Shown in pieces: positions 44,689 to 53,348 of a stretch of DNA of 64,000 nucleotides. The stretch's first letter is position 1. Every line of letters begins with the position of its first letter. The DNA is from Chloroflexota bacterium. Lineage in GTDB: Bacteria > Chloroflexota > Anaerolineae > Aggregatilineales > Phototrophicaceae. Made by a program: the position numbers and the translations under genes. The DNA lies in contig JAPOVL010000046.1 of assembly GCA_026708115.1 (NCBI GenBank), positions 248,001 through 312,000 on the forward strand, in the 5' to 3' direction. The notes beneath the pieces are model-generated. The model worked only from the letters and a program-made list of their open reading frames with translations, was not told the DNA's origin and did no database searches.

Positions 44689-45408
44689 ATGAGTACCGAG
44701 CGCATCCTCGTTATATTGCCCGCGTTCAATGAGAGCCGCAATATCGCTCGCGTTGTCAATGGCGTGCGCGCACAGCTCCCGGGCGCGGATGTACTGGTGA
44801 TCGACGATGGCTCTTTTGACGGCACGGGATACGAAGCGGGTGGCGCGGGCGCGATGGTTGTGAATATGCCCTACAATGTCGGCATCGGGGCGGCGGTCCA
44901 GGCCGGCTTTCAGTTTGCGGCCGGCCGCGACTATGACATCGTGATACGCAATGACGGCGACGGCCAACACGCGCCAGAAGCTAATCTTGATTTGATCGAA
45001 AAACTGCGTGCGGAAAACGCAGACCTGGTCGTCGGTTCGCGCTTTCTGGGTGACGCGGGCGACTATGGCACACCCTTGTTGCGCCGGCTGGGCAGCGGCA
45101 TCCTGGCCCGCCTGCTCTCAGTCATCACGCGTCAGCGCGTCACCGACCCGACATCGGGTTGCGCTGCCTTCAACCGCCGTGCGATTCAACTCTTCGCCCA
45201 AGCCTACCCGCATGACTATCCGGAGCCGGAAGCAATCGTCATCGCGCATCGCAGCGGTCTGCGCCAGAGGGAAATTCCGGTCAAAATGATCCCGCGACGG
45301 CACGGCAACTCCTCAATCACGCCGCTGCGTTCGGTCTATTACATGATCAAGGTGATACTGGCCATCTTGATCAATTTGCTGCGGCAGCCGCCTCAAGTGA
45401 AGCTGTGA
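44689..45408 (+). CDS. glycosyltransferase family 2 (dolichyl/polyprenyl-phosphate sugar synthase-like)
   Basis: 239 residues from ATG 44689. VILPAFNESRNIARVVNGVR, VLVIDDGSFDGTGYEA, the DGDGQHAPE metal site and VVGSRFLGD are canonical GT2 features of polyprenyl-monophosphate sugar synthases; DPTSGCAAFNRRA is another family block. One possible C-terminal helix (MIKVILAILINLL). It could make the lipid-linked sugar used by the GT39-like proteins in this window. Confidence 0.88.
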   Translation: MSTERILVILPAFNESRNIARVVNGVRAQLPGADVLVIDDGSFDGTGYEAGGAGAMVVNMPYNVGIGAAVQAGFQFAAGRDYDIVIRNDGDGQHAPEANLDLIEKLRAENADLVVGSRFLGDAGDYGTPLLRRLGSGILARLLSVITRQRVTDPTSGCAAFNRRAIQLFAQAYPHDYPEPEAIVIAHRSGLRQREIPVKMIPRRHGNSSITPLRSVYYMIKVILAILINLLRQPPQVKL

Positions 45409-45540
45409 CAGCACAAGACAGGTTTTCTGAACAAAGCCATGCCACCTCGCGCCCCGGTTGGAATCGCGGACCGCAATAGCAGCACTTAGGCTCATAAGCA
45501 TTCACTGACGCTGGTTCGGGAAATCGAACGGAGATTAGAT

Positions 45541-45570
45541 TTGTATTCTTGTACATCCGTCGGGTATAAT
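45541..45570 (+). promoter_or_regulatory. promoter of the orphan peptide-type binding protein
   Basis: TTGTAT, 18 bases, TATAAT, 54 bases before ATG 45624. Confidence 0.5.
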
Positions 45571-45623
45571 CCCTGCGCCAATTTCAATACTTTGGTAACG
45601 CTCATTGATAGAAAGGAAGCAAA

Positions 45624-47333
45624 ATGCGTTTCAAACTAATGATCGTCTTGGCCATGTTTATCCTCAGCACCTTGTTTGGTGGTGTGGGCCTGGCGCAAGA
45701 CACCAGCGAAGTCACGATCTTGTACTGGCAGGCGGTTTCGATTTTGAATCCGTATTTGTCGGGTGGAACGAAAGACTTCGACGCTGCGGCCCTCATCCTC
45801 GAGCCGCTGGCCAGTATCGCGCCTGATGGAACCATGGTGCCCGATCTGGCGGAATTCATTCCGACGCTGGAAAATGGCGGCGTATCGGAAGACTTGACCA
45901 CGATCACCTGGAAGCTCAAGGAAGGCGTGATCTGGTCCGATGGCTCGCCCTTGACAGTCGATGACCTGATCTTCACCTGGCAATACTGCACGCATCCGGA
46001 AGGCGGCTGCTCGACCAAGCACTTCTATAACGATGTGGTCAGCATGGAAGACATCGGCGACAACCAGATCAAGATCACTTTCGGCGTGCCCAAGCCCAAT
46101 CCCTACGATCCCTTCGTATCCCAATCCGCGCCGGTATTGCAACAGGCGCAATTCGCCGATTGCATGGGCGCCCAGATGTCCGCCTGCACTGACCAAAACT
46201 TCGCGCCAATCGGTACAGGTCCCTTCATGGTGGATGAATTCCGTCCCAATGATGTGGTCACCTATGTTGCCAATCCCAATTATCGCGAAGAGGGCAAGCC
46301 GCACTTCGATCGCGTTGTCTTCAAGGGCGGCGGCGATGCCGAATCGGCAGCCCGCGCCGTATTGGAAACCGGCGAGGCCGATTACGCCTGGAACCTGCAG
46401 ATTTCACCCGCCGTGCTCAGCGGTATGGAAGCTGCCGGTAACGGCACCGTAGTTGTCGCCTTCGCCTCTTCGGTCGAGCGTCTCATGCTGAATCAGGCCG
46501 ACGTCAGCCCCGACAATCCGGACCGGTCGGTAAGGATGCCAGACGGCAGCAACGACCATCCCTTCCTGACAATACCGGAAGTGGCTGACGCCATGTCGCT
46601 GGCCATCGACCGCGACATCATCGCCGGCCAGCTCTATGGCGCCGGCGGCAAGGCCGCTTGCAACATGGTCAATGGACCGCCCGTCAATGTTTCAGAAACC
46701 TACCTGGGCTGCTCGCAGGACATCATGGGCGCCAACGCCATCCTCGACGGCGCCGGCATCCTCGATAGCGACGGTGATGGCATTCGCGAAGCCAACGGCG
46801 TTCCCTTGCGCGTTCAGTACCAAACCTCAACCAACGCCGTGCGCCAGAACACGCAGGCGCTGATCAAGCAATGGTGGTCGGAGATCGGTATCGAGACCGA
46901 GCTGCGCAATATCGACGCGGCCGTCTTCTTCGGTGGCGACCCCGCCAGCCCCGATACCTATCAGAAGTTCTACAGCGACATTCAGATGTTCACCAGCGGC
47001 ACCAGTGGTCCCGATGCCGAGACCTTCATGGTGCGCTGGATCTGTGGCGCGGACCCCAACCCCGACAACGGCTGGCTGGGGCGCAATGTGCCGCGGCACT
47101 GCAACCCTGCATACGACGCCCTCTATGAAACCCTGACGCAGACCGGTGGCGTGGAAGCGCGCGCGGAAATCGTCAAGCAGATGAACGATCTGCTGATTGA
47201 AAGCGGCGCGCTGATTCCCTTGGTCTTCCGTGGCAGCGTTTCCGCCCACAGCAATTCGCTGGGCGGCGTTGACATGAACGGCTGGGATTCGGAAATGTGG
47301 AACGTCCAGGATTGGTATCGCGCCGATATGTAA
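45624..47333 (+). CDS. ABC transporter substrate-binding protein, family 5 (peptide type), orphan
   Basis: 569 residues. Signal peptide MRFKLMIVLAMFILSTLFGG ending VGLAQ-D, no lipobox Cys. Family 5 core: TITWKLKEGVIWSDGSPLTV, KNPNYREEGKPHF-type block and DSDGDGIREANGVPL. It is a close paralogue of the protein at 51391-53103 (long identical stretches such as FKGGGDAESAARAVLETGEA). No permease genes follow it directly; a terminator and a sugar-type system intervene. It probably feeds the same permeases as its paralogue (53349-55832). Confidence 0.93.
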   Translation: MRFKLMIVLAMFILSTLFGGVGLAQDTSEVTILYWQAVSILNPYLSGGTKDFDAAALILEPLASIAPDGTMVPDLAEFIPTLENGGVSEDLTTITWKLKEGVIWSDGSPLTVDDLIFTWQYCTHPEGGCSTKHFYNDVVSMEDIGDNQIKITFGVPKPNPYDPFVSQSAPVLQQAQFADCMGAQMSACTDQNFAPIGTGPFMVDEFRPNDVVTYVANPNYREEGKPHFDRVVFKGGGDAESAARAVLETGEADYAWNLQISPAVLSGMEAAGNGTVVVAFASSVERLMLNQADVSPDNPDRSVRMPDGSNDHPFLTIPEVADAMSLAIDRDIIAGQLYGAGGKAACNMVNGPPVNVSETYLGCSQDIMGANAILDGAGILDSDGDGIREANGVPLRVQYQTSTNAVRQNTQALIKQWWSEIGIETELRNIDAAVFFGGDPASPDTYQKFYSDIQMFTSGTSGPDAETFMVRWICGADPNPDNGWLGRNVPRHCNPAYDALYETLTQTGGVEARAEIVKQMNDLLIESGALIPLVFRGSVSAHSNSLGGVDMNGWDSEMWNVQDWYRADM

Positions 47334-47360
47334 TAATCGGATGCGGGAACCGAGTTCGCG

Positions 47361-47390
47361 AAAGGGATGCGCAAGCGCGCATCCCTTTCT
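47361..47390 (+). terminator. terminator after the orphan binding protein
   Basis: Perfect 12-bp stem AAAGGGATGCGC / GCGCATCCCTTT with AAGC loop, then CTGTTTAC. The T-tract is short. Confidence 0.6.
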
Positions 47391-47398
47391 GTTTACGT

Positions 47399-47487
47399 AA
47401 ACCGCGTCGCTCATGCGACGAGAAAGCTTGTTGTTGTGTGAGCGCGACATTCCTGTGGACAATTCGCTGCCGCCGAGCGGCTTTTTT
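47399..47487 (+). repeat. dispersed palindromic repeat, family 1, copy C
   Basis: AAACCGCGTCGCTCATGCGA, then CGAGAAAGC, GTGTGAGCGCGACATTCC and GCTGCCGCCGAGCGGC before a T-run. The most complete copy. Confidence 0.8.
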
Positions 47488-47534
47488 CATTGCGACCTCA
47501 AGCGCTTTCCAGCCCCGCAAAGATGCGCCCAAGT

Positions 47535-47561
47535 TTGACAGATATAATGAATCAGTATAGA
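47535..47561 (+). promoter_or_regulatory. possible promoter of the family 1 binding protein at 47616
   Basis: TTGACA at 47535-47540 with TATAGA 15 bases on; a TATAAT also lies at 47543-47548. The A/T-rich stretch is clear, but the exact start is not. Confidence 0.35.
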
Positions 47562-47615
47562 TTTAATATGCAGGCTAGGCCTGTGAATCTATGGATTAGA
47601 TAGGAAATTTGAGCA

Positions 47616-48989
47616 ATGAAAACGATTAAGCGATATCCACTGTTTTTGTTTACTGTTCTTGTCGTGCTGGCGCTGCTGGTTTCTCCGGCAATTGCCCAGG
47701 ATCCAGTGACAGTGACCATCTTCGTCGGTTTGGGAACCGGGACATCGCCCGAACAATTTGAACCGCAAATGGCGCTCCAAGAACGCTTCAATGCAAGCCA
47801 TGACGATCTCCAGATTGAGTTCTTCATCGTGCCCCACGATACATCGGAGGATCAGTTAACAACCATGATCGCAGGTGGCAATCCGCCGGATCTAGTGGGC
47901 CCCAACGGCATCAGCACCATCGCGCTCTTTCTAGACAACTGGGCCGATATCACGCCCTTTATCGAAGCCGACATGTTTGATACCAGCGACTTCTATGAGG
48001 CGTCGCTAGGTCTCAATGCCTATGCCCATGTCAACACAGGCTTGCCGCTGGGCCTCTTCCCGTCATTCATCTTCTACAATGTCGATATCTTTGACGCGGA
48101 AGGCGTCGAATATCCGCCGGCTGACTTCATGGATACCAGCTGGACTTATGATGCGCTGCGGGAACGAGCCATGCTGCTAACACTGGACGGCGACGGCAAC
48201 AACGCGACCTCGCCCGATTTCGACCCCGGCAACATCGTCCAATGGGGTTATGACGACTCCTGGACCAGCGCCCGCGAAAAGATCGCGCCTTGGGGTTCCG
48301 ACCGAGTCGGCAGCCCGACCAACGAAGACTACACTGTGGCTATCGCCAACAATGAACACTGGGTTCGGGGCTTGCAATGGTACAGCGACGGCATCCATGT
48401 CGATCACTTCATCCCCGGCGTAGATGGCATCGCCGCTTATGAGTCCGCTGGTATTGGCACGCCCCTTGATGGCGGCTTGATCGGCATGTTCCACAGCCAC
48501 ACCTGGTACCTCACCGAGTTAGGTTTTGACGGCATCGACTTTGACGTCGAGATCGCCCCCGTGCCCTTCAACCCGGTTGGCACACGGGTGGCGACGATGC
48601 ATGCCGATAACTTCACTATTCCCGAAACGTCCCAGAATAAAGAAGCGGCATGGGAAGTGATGAAGTGGCTGACTTCGCCGGAGCAGATTGTCGATGTCTG
48701 CCTGATCTATGGCTGTATCCCGGCGCGCATGTCTGTGGCCGAAGAATTCCGGGCGGCCCTGGAAGCGAACTTCCCCGATATCAACTATGACGTCATCTTC
48801 GAGTCCATCAATTACCTGGATGACCCCAATCACGAATCCTGGACGCCGCAATGGGGGCGGATGGAAGACGCGATGGCTTTGGCCGAGAGCAAGGTCATCA
48901 CCGGGGAAAATACCGATGCCCAAGCTGTGCTTGACGAAGCCAACGACACCATTCAAGCGCTGCTGGACGAATACTGGGCCAGCCAGTAG
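47616..48989 (+). CDS. extracellular solute-binding protein, family 1 (sugar type)
   Basis: 457 residues. Signal peptide with VLALLVSPAIA then QDPVTVT, no lipobox Cys. Family 1 blocks: MIAGGNPPDLVGPNGISTIA, PLGLFPSFIFYNVDIFDAEG, and EAAWEVMKWLTSPEQIVDVC. AGGAA lies upstream of ATG. A hairpin (49022-49056) then the two permease genes follow, so this is the receptor of the system at 47616-51240. Ligand presumably a sugar or oligosaccharide. Confidence 0.93.
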   Translation: MKTIKRYPLFLFTVLVVLALLVSPAIAQDPVTVTIFVGLGTGTSPEQFEPQMALQERFNASHDDLQIEFFIVPHDTSEDQLTTMIAGGNPPDLVGPNGISTIALFLDNWADITPFIEADMFDTSDFYEASLGLNAYAHVNTGLPLGLFPSFIFYNVDIFDAEGVEYPPADFMDTSWTYDALRERAMLLTLDGDGNNATSPDFDPGNIVQWGYDDSWTSAREKIAPWGSDRVGSPTNEDYTVAIANNEHWVRGLQWYSDGIHVDHFIPGVDGIAAYESAGIGTPLDGGLIGMFHSHTWYLTELGFDGIDFDVEIAPVPFNPVGTRVATMHADNFTIPETSQNKEAAWEVMKWLTSPEQIVDVCLIYGCIPARMSVAEEFRAALEANFPDINYDVIFESINYLDDPNHESWTPQWGRMEDAMALAESKVITGENTDAQAVLDEANDTIQALLDEYWASQ

Positions 48990-49021
48990 AGTCCTTCGCC
49001 GAATCAAACAGAGTAGCGAAG

Positions 49022-49060
49022 ACAGGGCAAGAGTTCCGAGAAATCTCTTGCCCTGTTCTG
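49022..49060 (+). terminator. hairpin between binding protein and permeases (partial terminator)
   Basis: Perfect 12-bp stem ACAGGGCAAGAG / CTCTTGCCCTGT followed by TCTGTT. In this place such hairpins let more binding protein than permease be made. Confidence 0.6.
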
Positions 49061-49104
49061 TTATCTGAGGCCTTGCCTGGCTGGCAAGGGTTGCATGATC
49101 AACT

Positions 49105-49184
49105 GTCGCTCGACGGCGGCGCAAAAGTCTTTCGCGCTCGCACACAATAATACGCTTTCTCGTCGCCTGCGCGGCGCGCTTTAT
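49105..49184 (-). repeat. dispersed palindromic repeat, family 1, copy G
   Basis: Reverse orientation: GTCGCTCGACGGCGGCGC, then CTTTCGCGCTCGCACAC, then CTTTCTCGTCGCCTGCGCGG. Confidence 0.65.
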
Positions 49185-49249
49185 CAAAGTAGAGCGCGGT
49201 AGGGCACTACAACTTGCAGGGATCGCCGCGCGGCCAGGGAGATGCCGGC

Positions 49250-50191
49250 TTGATTGATCGACTGCTTGGCCTGAGCAGCTGGAGCTTGCAGCGGCGCGAG
49301 AGTGCCGCCGCCTATATGTACATCTCGCCCTGGATCATCGGCTTTTTTCTCTTCACGCTGGTTCCCATGGCGGCATCGCTCTACTTCTCTTTCACCGATT
49401 ACAACATCATAGATTCGCCCGTTTGGGTTGGTCTCAAGAATTATGTCGATCTGCTTGATGATGCGAGCTTTTGGCAGTCGCTGAAGGTGACCTTGTCCTT
49501 CGCTATGCTGGCGCTGCCCGGGACGCTGGTCTTCGGTCTGTTTCTGGCGATTTTGCTGAACCAGGACATTCCCTTTGTCAAACTGTGGCGCACCTTGTAT
49601 TTTTTGCCCTCGGTGCTGACAGGCGTCGCCGTGGTCCTGCTCTGGGTTGTGATCTTCAATCCCCAAGTTGGGGTCATCAACAACTTGCTCAAACTGTTCG
49701 GCCTTAAAGGACCCGGCTGGCTGCACGACCCGGATTGGGCCTTGCTCTCGCTGGTGATCATGAGCCTGTGGGGCGTCGGCCAGACCATGATCATTTATCT
49801 GGCCGGTTTGCAGAGCGTGCCAACAGACATGTATGACGCGGCCAAGGTCGACGGCGCCAATATGCTGCGCCGCTTCCGCAATATCACCTTGCCCATGATG
49901 TCACCGGTTATCTTCTACAACCTGATCATTGGCCTTATCGCCACCTTCCAGTACTTCACCCAAGCCTATATCGCATCGGGATCGGTCGGCGATGAAATCG
50001 GCGGGCCGGTGCGCTCGACGCTCTTTTACAACATCTACCTGTATCAGAGTGGTTTCAAATTCTTCGAGATGGGCTATGCCTCTGCCTTGGCCTGGGTGCT
50101 CTTTGTCATCATCCTCGTCTTGACGGTCCTAGTCTTCAAATCATCTCCGCTTTGGGTGCACTACGAAGGCGAATTGCGCGGGAGGTCTTGA
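49250..50191 (+). CDS. sugar ABC transporter permease, MalF/UgpA type
   Basis: 313 residues if it starts at TTG 49250 (AGGGAG eight bases before); another TTG in frame is at 49214. There are six helices; it opens AAAYMYISPWIIGFFLFTLV, contains the coupling loop YDAAKVDGANMLRRFRNITL, and ends FKSSPLWVHYEGELRGRS. It pairs with the MalG-type protein whose start overlaps its stop, and with the binding protein at 47616-48989. Confidence 0.92.
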   Translation: MIDRLLGLSSWSLQRRESAAAYMYISPWIIGFFLFTLVPMAASLYFSFTDYNIIDSPVWVGLKNYVDLLDDASFWQSLKVTLSFAMLALPGTLVFGLFLAILLNQDIPFVKLWRTLYFLPSVLTGVAVVLLWVVIFNPQVGVINNLLKLFGLKGPGWLHDPDWALLSLVIMSLWGVGQTMIIYLAGLQSVPTDMYDAAKVDGANMLRRFRNITLPMMSPVIFYNLIIGLIATFQYFTQAYIASGSVGDEIGGPVRSTLFYNIYLYQSGFKFFEMGYASALAWVLFVIILVLTVLVFKSSPLWVHYEGELRGRS

Positions 50192-51240
50192 TCATTCCAA
50201 GCCACAGCCGCTGGACACTTGGATTGCGCGAGCAGGAAACCCTGGTCCGGGCCGTCACGACGCTCTGCCTGGGCGCCGGCGCCGTCATTATTCTGCTCCC
50301 GCTGGTTTATATGCTGGGAACCGCCCTCAAGAGCAAAGCGCAGGTTCGCCAGAGTCTGCTCAACCCGGTGCCCATGACGCACGTTCATGTCCAGGTCAAG
50401 GGCAAGCGAGAGCCGCTTTACCAGGTCGATCTGGACGGGCGCACAGTGGAGATGGCGCTGGTCAAGAACGCCCCCGGCGGCAAAGGCTTGTTTGTTGATC
50501 CGGCCGATCCGGAACAAGTCTTCGAGCTGCCTCGCAAAACGCAGATTCCGGTGCGCGTGCTCGATATCCAATTTGGGAATTTCCAGGAAGCGCTGACGAT
50601 CGTGCCCTTCGATCGCTATCTGGCCAACACGCTGATCGTCACCTTTGTCGGCATGGCGGGCATGTTGTTCTCGTCCTCGCTGGTCGCCTATGGCTTTTCG
50701 CGTTTTCGGGCGCCGGGGCTCAACCTGCTATTCCTGGTGCTGCTGTCGACGATCATGCTGCCGCGCCAGGTCCGGCTGATCCCGCTCTATGTCATCTTCC
50801 AGAAGATCGGCTGGATCGATACCTTGCTGCCTTTGATCGTCCCGCTCTTCTTCGCCAACGCCTTTGATGTCTTCTTGCTTCGTCAATTCTTCATGACAAT
50901 CTCGCTCGAACAAGACGAAGCGGCGCAGATCGACGGTGCCAATTCCTTGCAGCGCCTGATCTATGTTATCTTGCCGCAATCAAAAGCGGCGGTTGTCACC
51001 GTCGCAATCTTCCACTTCCTCTATGCCTGGAACGACTTCTACGAGCCGCTGATCTTCCTGCACAGCCGGCACAACTGGACGATGGCGGTTGGATTGCAGC
51101 AATTCCACGGCCTCTACGCGGTCAATACGCATCTCATCATGGCCGCTTCGGCTGTGATGGTCCTCCCGCCGATCTTGCTTTTCTTTGTCAGCCAGCGGAT
51201 TTTCATGCAAGGGGTGGTCATCTCCGGCTCGAAAGGCTAG
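50188..51240 (+). CDS. sugar ABC transporter permease, MalG/UgpE type, with large first external loop
   Basis: 350 residues if the start is TTG 50188, which overlaps the previous stop as TTGA; GGGAGG is only two bases before, so TTG 50152 or a non-standard start are alternatives. The coupling loop QDEAAQIDGANSLQRLIYVI and the C-terminal RIFMQGVVISGSKG are MalG-like. Between helix 1 and 2 there is an insert of about 90 residues (VHVQVKGKREPLYQVDLDGR and beyond), rich in beta strands, which is absent from the permease at 16801. Its role might be in docking the binding protein. Confidence 0.9.
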   Translation: MIIPSHSRWTLGLREQETLVRAVTTLCLGAGAVIILLPLVYMLGTALKSKAQVRQSLLNPVPMTHVHVQVKGKREPLYQVDLDGRTVEMALVKNAPGGKGLFVDPADPEQVFELPRKTQIPVRVLDIQFGNFQEALTIVPFDRYLANTLIVTFVGMAGMLFSSSLVAYGFSRFRAPGLNLLFLVLLSTIMLPRQVRLIPLYVIFQKIGWIDTLLPLIVPLFFANAFDVFLLRQFFMTISLEQDEAAQIDGANSLQRLIYVILPQSKAAVVTVAIFHFLYAWNDFYEPLIFLHSRHNWTMAVGLQQFHGLYAVNTHLIMAASAVMVLPPILLFFVSQRIFMQGVVISGSKG

Positions 51241-51311
51241 CTTGCCGCGTCCTAGCTCGGCCTCGGCTTTTGAGGAATCCAGGTCGCCACAAACTGCTCT
51301 GCGCGATTGGG

Positions 51312-51341
51312 ATTTGCTTAAACGCTGTTTTTGTCGGTATA
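51312..51341 (+). promoter_or_regulatory. promoter of the peptide-type importer at 51391
   Basis: TTGCTT, 18 bases, TATAAT, about 50 bases before ATG 51391. Confidence 0.5.
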
Positions 51342-51390
51342 ATCGGCTTGCTTTGCTTTTGTAATGTGTTCATCTATGAGTGAGGAAACT

Positions 51391-53103
51391 ATGAAGACCA
51401 AGCTTACCCTCTTGTTGATAGTTGTTATGGCGCTGTCGTCCTTTGGTGGCATGTCCATAGCGCAAAGTGAAGATACCGTGAACATCCTGTTCTGGCAGGC
51501 GGCTTCGCAGATGAACCCGTACCTTGGCACTGGTACAAAAGAATTTGAAGCGGCCGCGTCCGTTTTGGAACCACTTGCTCGCTACAACCCGGCCGGGGAA
51601 ATGGTGCCCTGGCTGGTTGACGAGATTCCGACTGTTGAAAACGGCGGCGTATCCGAAGATTTGACCACCATCACCTGGACGCTTTCCGAGGGCATCCTCT
51701 GGTCCGATGGCTCGGCTTTGACCGCCCATGATGTCGTCTTCAGCGGCGAATTCTGCCTGCATCCGGAAACGGGCTGCACGGTATTGAGCCAGTTCGACGG
51801 CGTCGAATCCATTGAAGCGCTTGACGACATGACGGTGAAAATCACCTTCAGCGGTCCCAAGCCATTCCCCTATGGTCCCTTTGTTGGTTTCTTGACCCCG
51901 ATCATTCAGAAGGCGCAATTCGAAGATTGCATTGGCGCCGCCTCCCTCGAATGCTCGGAAGAGAACTTCGGTCCCATCGGCACCGGTCCCTATGTCGTGG
52001 AAGACTTCCGCGTCAACGACGTCGTGACCTACACCGCCAACCCCAACTTCCGCGAAGAGGGCAAACCCTATTTCAGCCGTCAGGTCTTCAAGGGCGGCGG
52101 CGATGCCGAATCGGCAGCCCGCGCCGTGCTCGAGACGGGTGAAGCCGACTACGCCTGGAACCTGCAGATTTCTCCCGCCGTCCTTAACGCCATGGAAGCG
52201 GCAGGCAACGGCACGGTCATCGCTGGTTACGCCAACAACGTGGAACGGCTGATGGTGAACCAGACCAATCCCGATCCCATGCTCGATGCCGATACGCGCT
52301 CGGTTTGGATGGAAGACAATGGCAACCCGCACCCCTTCCTGCATGTACCGGCGATCTGGCAGGCCATGTCTATGGCGATTGACCGCAATACGATCGCCAC
52401 GCAGCTCTATGGCGCGGGCGGCGTCGCTACTTGCAACGTAATCTCCGGCCCGCCCTCGGTCGCGTCGCCAAACAACGACGCCTGTCTGGTGCAAGATATC
52501 GACGGCGCCAACGCCCTGCTTGATGAAGCCGGGATCATGGACAGCGACGGCGACGGCATTCGCGAGTACATGGGCATGCCGCTGATGGTTTCCTACCAGA
52601 CCTCGACCAACGCCGTGCGCCAAAACACGCAGGCATTGATCAAACAATGGTGGAGCGAAATCGGCATCGAGACCGAGCTGCGCAATATCAGCGCTTCGGT
52701 CTTCTTCGGCGGCGATGTCGCCAGCCCCGATACCTACGCCAAGTTCTACACTGATATCGAAATGTACACCAACGGCTCCAATGGCACCGATATGGAACCC
52801 TACCTGGGCAACTGGCGCACTACCGAGATTCCGGGACCATGGAACAAGTGGGGCGGCTCCAACGTGCCCCGCTGGTACAGTGAAGAATTCGACGCGCTGC
52901 TGGACGAAATGGCAGCCACCGCCTCGGCAGAGGGACGGATCGCCCTGACGATTCAGATGAACGACATGCTGGTTCAAAACGGCGTCATGATTCCGCTCGT
53001 CTTCCGCGCCAGCGTGTCCGCGCACGCCAACTCCATCAGCGGCGTCGATATGAACGCCTGGGATTCCGAACTCTGGAATATCGCCGACTGGACGCGCATG
53101 TAG
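51391..53103 (+). CDS. ABC transporter substrate-binding protein, family 5 (peptide type)
   Basis: 570 residues from ATG 51391 (GAGG five bases before); upstream ATGs give no signal peptide. Signal sequence MKTKLTLLLIVVMALSSFGG to SIAQ-S, no lipobox Cys. Family 5 pattern: TITWTLSEGILWSDGSALTA, NPNFREEGKPYFSRQVFKGG and EAGIMDSDGDGIREYMGMP. It shares most residues with the orphan at 45624. A strong terminator follows, then the two permease genes. Confidence 0.94.
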   Translation: MKTKLTLLLIVVMALSSFGGMSIAQSEDTVNILFWQAASQMNPYLGTGTKEFEAAASVLEPLARYNPAGEMVPWLVDEIPTVENGGVSEDLTTITWTLSEGILWSDGSALTAHDVVFSGEFCLHPETGCTVLSQFDGVESIEALDDMTVKITFSGPKPFPYGPFVGFLTPIIQKAQFEDCIGAASLECSEENFGPIGTGPYVVEDFRVNDVVTYTANPNFREEGKPYFSRQVFKGGGDAESAARAVLETGEADYAWNLQISPAVLNAMEAAGNGTVIAGYANNVERLMVNQTNPDPMLDADTRSVWMEDNGNPHPFLHVPAIWQAMSMAIDRNTIATQLYGAGGVATCNVISGPPSVASPNNDACLVQDIDGANALLDEAGIMDSDGDGIREYMGMPLMVSYQTSTNAVRQNTQALIKQWWSEIGIETELRNISASVFFGGDVASPDTYAKFYTDIEMYTNGSNGTDMEPYLGNWRTTEIPGPWNKWGGSNVPRWYSEEFDALLDEMAATASAEGRIALTIQMNDMLVQNGVMIPLVFRASVSAHANSISGVDMNAWDSELWNIADWTRM

Positions 53104-53121
53104 CGTGATTCGGCAAGCAAC

Positions 53122-53166
53122 GTCGCCTTTCTCCCTTACCGGGAGAAGGGCGACATTTTTTCTTTT
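53122..53166 (+). terminator. Rho-independent terminator
   Basis: 14-bp stem GTCGCCTTTCTCCC / GGGAGAAGGGCGAC (one G-U) followed by ATTTTTTCTTTT. It separates the binding protein from its permeases. Confidence 0.85.
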
Positions 53167-53205
53167 GAACCACTGAGGAAGCAGAGAGTGCAGAGACTGG
53201 AAAGA
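53164..53205. repeat. CTCTGTGCC-type repeat (family 4, copy 3, inverted)
   Basis: GAACCACTGAGGAAGCAGAG then AGTGCAGAGAC; the reverse complement resembles the copies at 1391 and 25092. Confidence 0.5.
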
Positions 53206-53348
53206 AGGGTTGGCGTCGGAGCAGCAGGATCCGCTCGCTTACAAGCTAAGCGGCGCTGCCATCGCAGTGCATAATCGGATCGGCATTGGTCTCCTAGCGA
53301 GCTTGTCCCTAGTTCATAATCGATCGAAGAGTTGGATGAGGCAATCCC

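Noticed and set aside
51370..53025. 551-residue open frame on the minus strand opposite a binding protein
   Set aside because: Antisense shadow of the family 5 binding protein; no recognisable domain or ribosome site.
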